DNA from: Corythucha ciliata | Lineage: Eukaryota > Arthropoda > Insecta > Hemiptera > Tingidae | NCBI GenBank assembly: GCA_038030265.1 | Contig: CM075937.1 | Location: forward strand, 1,550,001 to 1,614,000 | DNA length: 64,000 bases | Reading direction: 5' to 3' | In this document: one piece after another, positions 11,314-21,185 of the stretch | Numbering within the stretch: position 1 is the stretch's first letter | How the letters are laid out: every line of letters starts with the position of its first letter | Made by a program: the position numbers and the translations under genes | The notes under the pieces: model-generated | Told to the model about the DNA's origin: nothing | The model's input: the letters and a program-made list of their open reading frames with translations, nothing else | The model's database searches: none

Positions 11314-11544
11314 ATTTTCGACGTTCGGTCAAATTTCGGGTCAATTAGCGGCCCAAAACCTGTAGTTGTTTTAGCGTAGTGGAAGCGTGCTGGGCCCATA
11401 ACCTGTAGTTGTTTTAGCGCAATGTGATTGACCGAGAAGTTAGAAAGTCGCCTTTAGTTTTTTTTCATTGTTAATATATTTTGATGACCACTTAAATGGA
11501 AAGAACAATGACAACTATTAATGTGATCATTACATAAAAACAAA

Positions 11545-12860
11545 TTAATTGTTGAGGCTGGAGCGAGTGTAAATATTCAACAAGAACAACTGATTAAAAA
11601 TAAACAAAGGTAACAATAAATGTAAGATCTCACGGAGAAGATTCCCTGAGGGGATTGATTGAATTGAATTGAATTGGGGATTGTGTGATGAGAAACCACT
11701 CCCGTTGTCCGTAACAACCGTTGTGGGTAAGCCAAATCGAGCGAACATGTCTCGTAAAGTTTGTATCGTTGCTTCAGTTGAAGTAGATCTAGCCACTTGG
11801 AGAAGGAGTCTACCATGACTAAGAAGTATTTTCCCATGAAAGGACCGGCATAATCGAGATGGATTCTCTGCCAGGGTCCTTCCGCTGACTTCCATGGATG
11901 TTCGTCATCTTTTCTTGGGTAGTTTTGATTGAATTGACAGCTTGTACAGTCTCTGACCATCTGTTCAATATCATTGTCAATTCGTCGCCACCAGGCGTAA
12001 CTTCTTGCCAAGGCCTTCTTCTCTTAGTCTGGCTAGATGTTCCTCAAATGTGGCCTCATGGATTTTGACGTCGTTGAAAAAGACGCTAACGCCCGGAATG
12101 CCATCCAGAAGTTGGGAAACGAAACGTTGCCAAATCGCGGGCGCCACCTTCGTCCCGAACATCATCCGATTCACCTTGTAGACCGTGATTTTTGAGTTAT
12201 TTATCGCAACTTCCATTGTGGCGTATCCAATTGGCTTGAGCAATTCATGAGAATACGTTTTTAATTGAATTTTTGTTTTGTAGATGCGTTTTGTAGGAAA
12301 CAAAGAGCGAAACATTTTTTCCGACATCGTGCTCACTGCTGCTCCAGTATCAAATTCCATCAGGACGTTTTTTTAATCGATTAAGCACGGTATTAGGAAC
12401 CTAGGAGGTTTGTTCAAACACTCTGAGAGGATAGGGAATCGGAGGATAGACTGTTTGTAGCACGCTCCTCCTCATCAACATGGTGTACCTTGCTTGTTTC
12501 AGCTCGGCTCTGATCTTTCTTTTTTTTTTATAGCAGGCGTTTTTTATGTGTCCTTTCTTGTGACAGTAATGGCACGTGTGATTTTTGAAAGGGCATTCCT
12601 CATTCCAATGACTTTTCAAGCATCGATTGCACACAGAGGCATTCTTTTTGGGACGGGATGTTTTCACCTGTTCGATATTTGCTACAGGGTTTCCAATAAT
12701 TTCTTGAGCTTCCTCCCTGGCTTTTTCCATAGCAACTGCAATTCTGACGCAATCATCGAATGACCTGTTTTCGTTTGTCTCTATCAGTCGAGCAAGGATG
12801 TCCACGCTGTTAATTCCTGAGACAAACTGTTGTCTCAGATGGGCATCAGTCGTCGACAGC
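11545..12860 (-). pseudogene. Internally deleted Ty3/Gypsy element (gag knuckles, PR, RT scrap, IN)
   Basis: Reading right to left: 12,805-12,401 holds a gag C-terminus with two zinc knuckles (CX2CX3HX4C and CX2CX4HX4C). 12,360-11,977 starts with an aspartic protease core (EFDTGAAVSTM) that runs straight into an RT fragment (MMFGTKVAPAIWQRFV...FFNDV), so most of RT and all of RNase H are deleted. 12,011-11,577 and an overlapping frame carry integrase (CTSCQFNQNYP, HLDYAGPFMGKYFLVMVDSFSKWL, then VVTDNGSGF after a frameshift near 11,780). Domain order and motifs are those of the Gypsy class related to nematode K02A2.6-type pol. No LTRs were identified. Confidence 0.85.
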
Positions 12861-13015
12861 TAATGGTTGATTTTTATGAGGAAATTTTCTGTTTGAAAAG
12901 TGTCAATGTAATGAGTAAATCGTCAGTTTCATGAGGGAATAGTCAATTTCATGAAGTATTCGTCAATTTTATGAGGAAATTATCAATTTGATGAGGAAAT
13001 AGCAAATTGCTCCGA
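12861..13015. repeat. Short imperfect tandem repeat (~24-26 bp unit)
   Basis: Five to six imperfect units resemble GTCAATTTCATGAGGAAAT, with the variable positions around ATGAG and GGAAT. The array follows the Gypsy remnant directly and has no ORF. Confidence 0.65.
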
Positions 13016-13774
13016 TAACTCGAACCCCGAATCGAAGTTATCGATAACTCGTCTCGAAAGAGACGAAGATGAAGAAAATATTCATTATTTTCCATTCCAT
13101 GCGACACAACCTGTTTAGGTGCGGGCTCCTCGCCCGGTGCGCGATTTGACGAACGCCTACACAAAGCCGAGAGTTCTGTGCCACAGCTCGCCGCACCCCT
13201 TATGGCGAATTTGGCAATACCCGGATCACAGTGGCGTACCTACACCTCTCAAAGCCCGGGCTAATCGCCCTCTGAAGCCCTACGTGTCGGTGGTTGGTGT
13301 GTTAGGCAAAAATGACCAAATTTAAAATTGGACGGAGGATAGAGCCGTGCATTGCAAAGAAGATAAAAGAAAATTGCAATTTTAGGTCAATTTCGCGGAT
13401 ATTTAGCTCCAAAATGTTGGAATTTTGCGGCTAACTTCAGACTTCGAACACTGTAGTGGGCGGCTAAACCGGATTCATCAATCACTACAAGAAGCCAAAA
13501 ACTTGCGGTTCGCGAAAATAAAGACCAGGAACTAGCAATTTCGCGAATACTTAGCCCGAAAATCAAACTTCGTGGAAATAAGTGTCAGGAAATTGCAATT
13601 TGGCGTAAGTAATAACCGAAAACTTGCAACTTCCCGAATATTCAGATCCGCGCCTGGCTCTATAGGGGAGCTATATGGCTGAGGGTACTGAGGATTTATG
13701 GCTGTGTTCCCCCCCATGTTTTCGATGTCAGTAAGGCTCTTCATCATTATAATTCATACTGTTGTTCTTTTCAG
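13016..13774. other. Non-coding: hAT-like end plus degenerate ~30 bp repeat
   Basis: At 13,229 a CAGTGGCGTACC motif begins, followed by AAGCCCGGGC. This is the same terminal signature as at 43,316 and 47,936. Downstream (about 13,330-13,650) are irregular units around CAATTTCGCGAAT and TTCGCGG, reminiscent of the ~30 bp arrays elsewhere in the window. Any upstream Nup107 exon must lie here or further left, but I could not identify one with matching phase. Confidence 0.5.
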
Positions 13775-16700
13775 CTCTGACAGAACTTCACGAAGATTTT
13801 CTTAGAATCTACCATGCAACAGCAAACTCGCAAATGATATTCGACACCCTTTCCCGTTACATCGATATTTGCACCGACAAAATCAATTCGCTGTGCTCAA
13901 AAAGAACGTTTTTTGACAGCAAGGGCAATGTATGTCCAAAATTTAGTGTTTTTTTGTCGTGTAATTTCAATGTTTCTCTCTAAAAAAGGATCTAAGTTGG
14001 CTGATAAACGAAAGAAACACGTGGCGCTTGATTTACGCGCTGTACAAAGACCGGAGTTTGTTCACTGAAGAAAATGAGGTGATGGATAGTCAGTCTTTAA
14101 TAACCGTTCCATCAGAAAAAGACGTCATGGAAATGTTTTATAAAAACAATCGACACATTAGAGAGGTATAATAAGGAACAACTCTCGTATTCCTTTCTTG
14201 TTTTACGACAATGTTTGATTTTAGGCTCAAATGGTTGTGGACTGGCTGGAAAGGAATGCTCGCGATGAATGCCAGCTAAGTGGAAACATTGACGTAACCC
14301 ACTTCACCGATCGTACTATCGCCTGGGAAAATACCCTTCATCAAATTCAAAATAAAAATGTAGCGTTCAAGAGTTCATCCAAAGATATTGTTGAAAGTGT
14401 TGATCCTGACGCGCCTGCGAGAGAAAGTCGTCCTTTGCACAATTTGGACGCCGAGGATGACTCACGACTTCTCAAACAAGTTTGTTTACGTTTTAAACTG
14501 TTTATTGTTCGATTTTTAAGGTTTTTTTTTTTTCTTTCTTTCAAGATTTTTCAAGAAATAAGAAGAGGTCAATTAGGCAAAGCCCAAGAGCTGTGCATTC
14601 ACTGCGGTCAAGCTTGGCGTGCAGTCACCCTCGACGGATGGCGCCTCTTCCACGACCCCAACATGTCGTCGAAAGACTCAAGAGTCAAACTTGACATCGA
14701 GGGAAACCCTCACAGGGACATTTGGAAAAAGTGCGCTTGGAATATGTGCGATAATCCGCATGTCAACGCCGAAGAGAAGGCTATAATGGGAACTCTATGT
14801 GGTCACGTCGAATCCGTTTTACCCTTCTGTTCTACTTGGGAGGATCGTCTTTGGGCTTTGACAAAAGCCGCGATTGACGTCGCCGTTGAAGCCGACGTAC
14901 GAGACAACTCTCTGCGAGAACTCGCTCCTCTTCCTGATAAATTCTGGAACAATAGGTGCGTGATCTCGCTAACTGGAACACTCCCGACCCGAACACTGAC
15001 TAACAGCGTGTATTAATTGTTCAAGGCGTTCAATGGACGAGATACTCCATGAGATTGGAGCCGAAGAAAAAGATCGTCCAGACCGTGTCCTCCAGGAATT
15101 GATCATTCTGGGTGCTGAAGAAGATCTCATTAAAAGGTGCTCCGAGTGGTGTTCCACGCAGGATTGCTCGTTACAATTCGTTAGATTCGTTACTCACGTC
15201 GTTCTATTTTTAAAATTCGTTGGACACGTCGATCGTGGTGAAGGCGACGATGTTATTAAAGCTTACGTCAAGGTAAAACTGTAGCTACTCCTAAACGGAT
15301 TGTTAAGTTTTATTACATTTTTTTTTTTGCGCAGGGTTTGATGCAAGAGAAAAATACTGAAGCCGTAGCTTTCTACTGCTCTCTCCTACCTGAAGACGTC
15401 CAGGTTGAGCTGTACTCTCAGTACATGGAGTCAATCATTAGCCAGGATGATAGAAGTTACTGTTTAAGCGCAGCTTCCTGGTATAATTTGAAAATTGCTC
15501 AAATAACGGAGCGTGTTGTACAAAACGTCAGGACAAAACCCAGTAAGATTCTGACTTTTAAAATGTCCGACTCCCCGCCTATACTCGTGCGAACCCTTTC
15601 AGCCGAAATTTCCGAGGTCGGAGACCCGTCCCTATACCAGGAAACAACGCCGGATGACTTAGAGAAAATATCGGCCCTCGACTGGTTGTTATACTCTCCT
15701 GATCAGAGAGTGAACGCTCTTTGGGAGGCGAACGCAGTCATACGTCATTTCGTGGCCCTTAATAAAATCAATGCTGCACGGTAACTTGAAAAATCACAAA
15801 TAATTCATTGTTCCTTTTCTAACGATTCTCTTTCCTTACAGGCTAGCATTTGATAAAATTCCTGTAGATTCCATTGAAATTATCATGCGACAGTATAACT
15901 GTTCGGTCAACGAGCAAGGTGCCGCTGACGCTGCTAATTTACCACCAAAAGCGGACTCAGCCATTAGGGAATACCTGTGCCACAAGGCGTTTTTACAGGC
16001 TCACGAAGGGTGTGTTTAAAACATTGTTTTTCTCATCGGGAAGGGGCATTCCCGTGATAATTCAACCCCTAGCCTCAAGCATGGGTTGAAGGGTTGGGAC
16101 ATCGGACTTAATGAACGGACTTGTCACTATTTTTCAGCTTTGCTCATTGGTTCAACCAATTCCACAATACAAAGCCAGTCAAACCCAAGGAGCCTCCGTC
16201 GAAGAATTTCTGTAAAATGGTCATGTATGAGCATCAATTGAACAAGTACAATGATGACCTGGAAAGATGGGCCGCTTCCATGACGTATGAGACCAAGGTA
16301 TTGCGAATTTCTGCTCCCTCATTCTTTCAATAAGTTCACTTGTGTTACTTTTGAATAATGTTTTTTTTTATGTAGAAAGTGCAAGCTCAGCTGCAAAATG
16401 TCATTCTTTTCCCGGACGACGGCTGGCTCGTTGATAATCGAATGGATGAGGAACCAAGAAAATCTGATTTGAAACGATTGCAACAAATTTGCATTCCCCA
16501 GGTATGGCGTGCACTCTCATACAACTTGTTAAGGCTCTAACCATAATTTTTTTTTCGGCAGATGTTCGCACTGTTACACAAAGTTCTTCACAGCATGGAA
16601 ATGTACGACGAGTTGTTCGCTGTCATGAATTTAATGATCAGTGCGCGAGCGAAGTATTTCAAGGTATTACTTTCATAGTACCATAATGTTACTTTTTCTA

Positions 16701-17188
16701 TTTCGTCGCTCATTTGTTGTTTTGTTTTTTTTTTATAACCGCAGTTCTTCAACAACCAACAATTGACTCAAATGTTGAGTAAAATGAAGGAGACGTGTTC
16801 GGTCGTGGCGTCGAAGACGAGCAATCCGTTCGGCTATGTCGACCCCGAAGAGCAAGATGTGACGATTGACGGTGACGAGAACTTGAATCGAAGGGATGAG
16901 TTGGCGTTGACAAAGGCGATGACTCGCGTCGGCGGTAGCGGTGACCAAGGGAGTGACAGTGGCGGCGACGAGAGCGAAGAAAGGGAAGAGGATAAGAAAG
17001 AGGTGCAAGCGATGAAGGCGCGTATAGAGGACGCATTTAGTTTGGACCTCAATGAAGGAGCTGTTTATGACAGTGACGACGATCAGGGCAATTTATTACG
17101 ACCGGCAATGTCGAGTGTTACGCCCAGTGTTTCGGAAGACGCGCCAAATCGTCTGTCGACTTGGCTCGGCTTTGATAATATCGATTAA
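13775..17188 (+). CDS. Nup107: Nuclear pore complex protein Nup107 (11 exons seen; N-terminus missing)
   Basis: Nup107 is a scaffold nucleoporin of the Y (Nup107-160) complex, partner of Nup133, at the nuclear pore. Exons by splice sites and phase: 13,775-13,929; 13,989-14,165; 14,225-14,479; 14,546-14,955; 15,026-15,272; 15,335-15,780; 15,842-16,009; 16,138-16,297; 16,376-16,501; 16,562-16,663; 16,745-17,188 (TAA). All junctions are GT-AG and in phase, giving about 896 codons. Recognisable blocks are MVVDWLER, DPDAPARESRPL, CGQAWRAVTLDGWRLFHDPN, GNPHRDIWKKCAW, TWEDRLWAL and NPFGYVDP near the usual C-terminus. About 110 residues of acidic Ser/Asp/Glu-rich tail follow that point, beyond where the human protein ends. 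The first exon seen begins in phase 1, so at least one upstream exon is missing. No stop or frameshift is seen, so the gene is probably functional. Confidence 0.95.
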
Positions 17189-17189
17189 T

Positions 17190-18994
17190 ACCGACGATAT
17201 TACTGTAAAGACTTTTTTACTGAAATGCTATCTATCTGTCACTATTTACAAAAATGAAAAGTATCTTTTTGGACGTTCCGGTTTTGATTTCCAGCACCTA
17301 AGTAAGCCTCCCGTCTTCCCCGCCCGTGATATCTCAAAATCAAAGGGGACACGACAAGTCCCAGGGTTTCACAAGTTAACAGAGTGCGGGAAAAAAGTAT
17401 GAGGGGACTCAATTGATTCGGCCCTCGCTCCCTGGTCCAATAGGAAAATAACATCGACTGCGCCATCCGCCGTAGTAAAATAAAATGAAACACGGAAAGT
17501 TGAAAAATATATTTAGAAAATTCTTTACAGACAATAAAAAATAGTACGCAGCTGTATTTGTTTTACTTTCGGCTCGCGGCAAATTTGCGTGGTATTCACA
17601 GCCCTTCGGCGATATTCGCGAGTGATGATGGTCGAAAGAGGGAAAACTGCATTTTATTACGAAAAGAATTATTTTTTCACTTCGACCATTGTTATTTGCT
17701 CGGAAAAAGGTGTTAACAGAATATTGTTCGAGTAAATATCGTGTTCGGCCTTTTTCTAATAACAGATCTGCAAGATTAACACCTCGCGTCTGCAGATCTA
17801 CAGATTAACACCCCAGATCTGCGGATTAACACCTAAAATTCCGTAATTTTAGGTGTTAGGTGCGAAGGACAATAATTATAAACGACTTTTGAATTTTTAA
17901 AGCACTTTTGCATTATTTGTTCAGCGTCAAATTGCATAGCACAGCTATGTGTGAAGATTTGCCTCAATTTCGACCTCTCCTTCCACCCAAAGCGTACAGA
18001 TCTGCAGATTCATAAATGCCTGCAGATCGGCCTCTTTGCGTCATTTGTTACGCCTCAAAATGCATACCAGAGCCAATTCTCCATTTTAAGGTCCTCTATC
18101 GGTGGAGTTGCGGTACGAAGCAGTGAACCAATAAAATCGGGTCTCTCCACGCTCGTTGTCGTGTTCAAGATTCGTCCCCTTTTCCCCCCCCCACCGAACT
18201 CCCTTCCTGTCCAAAATTTGTATGTTTATTTCATTTTTTTTTGTGTTGGTAATACTGAAGAGCTCATGTCGCGCCGCGAATAAAAAAAATATGTAACGGG
18301 GGGGGGGATTTTTGGGGCTTTTGGGTCCGTTACAGGGGAGACAGGACAAAATAATGAAATCACGAGTTAACGCTCTAACTTTATTAACTTAACTGTAAAG
18401 ATTGTAGGTTTTATTAACTTAACTAACAATCAAAAACCTCTTAGAACTTGTTAACTACCGGGGGGGGGGGGCACAATGACACTGAGGGAACTAACCGAGC
18501 GGCCGAGGCACACTCGAGCCGGCGGCTGGCGATCGACTCTTCATTCGTCGCCTGGAAAACTCGGGATTGGGTGGGAGGGGAATTTAACCTGGTCGCCTAT
18601 TGCGACACTTGCCGTTCCGTTAAAGTGAGCTTTGGACTCCTTGCTCAGCCCTCTGTCCCATGCCGTAATGTTAGGCAACCTCGGGACCGGCAACCTTTGT
18701 CTCCCTTGCGTAGCGCAGTTACAAATCCAAGACACATCCTCTCTCTTTTAACGGAATCGCGCGAATGGGCCCACGTTTTTCCTTTTTTCAATTTTTGTCT
18801 TTTTCCGGAATATTCATTTTGTCTGACGCGCCGTTGTTTGTTGTACTGCTCGCAAATTTTGTTTTGTACACTTGTCTTCCGCAAAAATCACCGTAGACCG
18901 TCGCTGCCAATAAGTGTCGTCGCGTCGTCCACTCAGCAGACACGTGGTGAGATTTGTCTCATAACCGTTGGTAAGTGGCTGGCGAATTTCATTT

Positions 18995-19043
<49 letters not shown>

Positions 19044-19165
19044 AGTTTTTGTGTTCCCGTGTAGGCTTGAACCTTGTGCATCCCACTCAGTCTGCCCAGA
19101 ACATTTGGTCCTCCGGGCCGGATATCTCGCTTTTTGCTCCCCTAGATCAATATTTTCTTTCGAAA
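17190..19165. other. Intergenic; short direct/inverted motif repeats and homopolymers
   Basis: After the Nup107 3' UTR, 17,764-18,030 contains several copies of CAGATCTGCAGATTAACACC-like units. They include an inverted partner around TAGGTGTTAGGTGCG and a further CAGATCTGCAGATTCAT at about 17,998. G runs lie near 18,300 and 18,463, and a T run of about 45 bases lies at 18,997-19,042. ORFs through the T run are artefacts. I see no confident gene. Confidence 0.5.
17533..17538 (+). promoter_or_regulatory. Likely Nup107 poly(A) signal
   Basis: An AATAAA hexamer lies 345 bp after the Nup107 stop codon. It is the first canonical signal in that direction. Confidence 0.5.
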
Positions 19166-19416
19166 ATGGACGTCGCTCGGGCCCGAAACATCCTTGCCCA
19201 ACTAAAGTTTCGTTGTAGTCGGCTGGAGCCGATTGCAGGGAAGGATTCTCTCTCCAAAGAAGATTATCTCGAAGTCAGCAACGTTTTGGAGCTGAAGCCG
19301 AACCTATGGATGCTCAGGTATTCGAAATACTTGCGTCAGACCATGATGCGAGGCCCGCAGGCGCGTCAGACGACGCCGTCTTATCAACTTCTCGACAGAT
19401 TTACGTCGCTTTCCTT
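19166..19416 (+). pseudogene. Unrecognised ORF start, cut by a palindromic element
   Basis: An ATG at 19,166 opens a reading frame starting MDVARARNILAQLKFRCSRL, with coding-like composition and a Leu-rich helical character (YLEVSNVLELKPNLWMLRYSKYL). The frame runs into the large palindrome at 19,417, so only about 84 residues belong to the ORF. A possible intron acceptor (TTCCCGTGTAG) lies about 100 bp upstream. I do not recognise the family. It could be a host first exon or the start of a retroelement gag. No continuation was found right of the palindrome. Confidence 0.35.
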
Positions 19417-19927
19417 GGGACATCCTAATTTACTGACGCACATAAAAATCACCCGGCACCCCTCAAAAATTAAAATTTTCCCATTTTTTATGACCCATAA
19501 TGATGCAATTACATCATCGGCAGGCTACCCCATAAACAGAACAAGAAAAATCCCAGTATTTATGGTACCTCCCCCCGCACCTAAGTAAAAAAAAACGCCC
19601 GGCACCCCGCAAAAAAAAGAATTTTTTGGCATTTTCCTACACACATTTTCTGACATATTTCTCAGCACGTTCCTGCCTATTGGGTAGTGGATTATGCGTG
19701 TGTAGGAAAATACCGAAAAATCCTTTTTTTTTGCGGGGTGCCGGACGTTTTTTTTTACATAACTGTCGGGGGAGGTACCATAAATACTGGGATTTTTCTC
19801 TTTCTGTTGGTGGGGTAGCCTGTCGATGATGTAATTGAATCATTATGGGTCATAAAAAATGGGAAAATTTCAATTTTTGAGGGGTGTCGGGTGATTTTTA
19901 TGTGCGTCAGTAAAATTAGGATGTCCC
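19417..19927. mobile_element. 511 bp palindromic MITE/foldback element
   Basis: The element begins GGGACATCCTAATTTACTG and ends with its reverse complement. The two arms (about 19,417-19,655 and 19,695-19,927) pair along nearly their whole length, leaving a loop of only a few dozen bases. The arms differ by a few substitutions and one small insertion. It has no coding capacity and would form an almost complete hairpin. It interrupts the ORF at 19,166. Confidence 0.88.
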
Positions 19928-20437
19928 GGAAACACCCACCGAAATTCAGCGAGGGTGGAATGAGTCAGTAGAAAGAGGAATAATGGCGTGTATTTCACAG
20001 TGAAGGTCAAACAAGGAGAAGCATGGCTCTATAAACTATAGTACACAGTTTAAAATGCTTGTATTATCCTTTATATCGATAAAAGGGAATAAAATACATA
20101 GCACAATGTACAAGTAAAAGGGAATAAATAACATAATCTGAAAATTAGGCTCACAATAACACGCATTCAATCATGCAGCATCACTGTTATAATATTCTTG
20201 AAATAAGTTCATCCGTCATGATAGTCAGGAAGCGTCGTAAAACTCGATAAAAATTAATTACACCGAACTACACCAATCGAAATAATAATTTTAGTACTTG
20301 CCAATAACCGACACTTTCTTACGGTCACCCAACACACACAATCACCACACTGAACACTGAACTCGTGCTCTCCTCTCCACAACTCAGTTATAGTCCAGTA
20401 TGCAAAGCTTTTTGACCTGCAAAAGGTGGTGTAGAAG
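19928..20437. other. Non-coding, A/T-rich, unassigned
   Basis: No ORF or recognised repeat is visible. Two TATCGATAAAA-like and AAAGGGAATAAA motifs recur at 20,070-20,130. The stretch ends at the left TIR of the large DNA transposon. Confidence 0.4.
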
Positions 20438-20989
20438 ATTTTATTGTTTGAAATGGTCTATTTGGGTCCTAATAACATGTATTTGAAGAGTGCACACAAA
20501 ATTTGTCTCGGGACAACTTTTGGCAGCCTATAAACCTCGACATTGTGGGGGTGTTTTCAGTGTTCCACATAAAACTCGAAAACGGTCCATATTTTGTGAA
20601 AAACAGTCCAATAGTAAATTAAAGAGGACAAAATTCTGCGTCGATTACAAAAAAAATTCCCGAATCGGTCCAATAGACCAGTTTTTACTGGCGATCAAAA
20701 AACACCCATTTTTTCCAAAAAATGTGTTTAAAGCGTTGTGGCTCCTAAAGGACTGATAAAATCCACTACCCCCCTCCCTAAAAGTTGTAGAGCATCAATC
20801 AAAAAGTTCAAAAAACACCAAAAATTTAAAATCGATCTAATTTTAGAAATTTTAGAAACCACCTTTCCCAAAAAAAGATTTTACAGAAATTGGCTCTTGG
20901 TTTTCTTTCAATATTTCGACGCTAGAATGTATAGAGCATAGCATCAAGCACCTAAATTTTGAAATCGGGCCAATTTTATAATTTAAAGA
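20438..20989 (+). repeat. Left terminal inverted repeat of the XPG-type transposon
   Basis: This arm pairs with 26,103-26,666. Shared strings include CCTAATAACATGTATTTGAAG near the tip and CATCAAGCACCTAAATTTTG near the inner end. There are no coding features. Confidence 0.88.
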
Positions 20990-21185
20990 CACTGTTTTCC
21001 CAAAAGAAAAAAAGGTACTTTGTTTTTTATGGTTCGAGTTGGTATGAGTGTATGCTTTGTTAGCGAAGGATATGAATAAGAAGTACATAAAGTAAAAATT
21101 GTTTTTAACCCTGTATTTAAATTAAGTAAACAGTTTTCAAATTAAGAATAACATTCATTGCGCAAAATGAATAAAAAGTAATAGG

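Noticed and set aside
13532..13747. Upstream plus-strand Nup107 exon ending at GTCA|GTAAGG (13,73x)
   Set aside because: The donor looks good, but the ATG-started frame gives the wrong phase for the exon at 13,775, and the in-phase frame reads repeat-derived sequence with no Nup107 resemblance.
16733..17052. Three antisense ORFs over the last Nup107 exon
   Set aside because: They are shadows of a Gly/Asp/Glu-rich coding exon with low-complexity Ser/Pro/Leu output.
18448..19044. 198-codon ORF ending in a Phe run
   Set aside because: It is kept open only by chance and reads through a ~45 base T run. No motif resembles a protein family.
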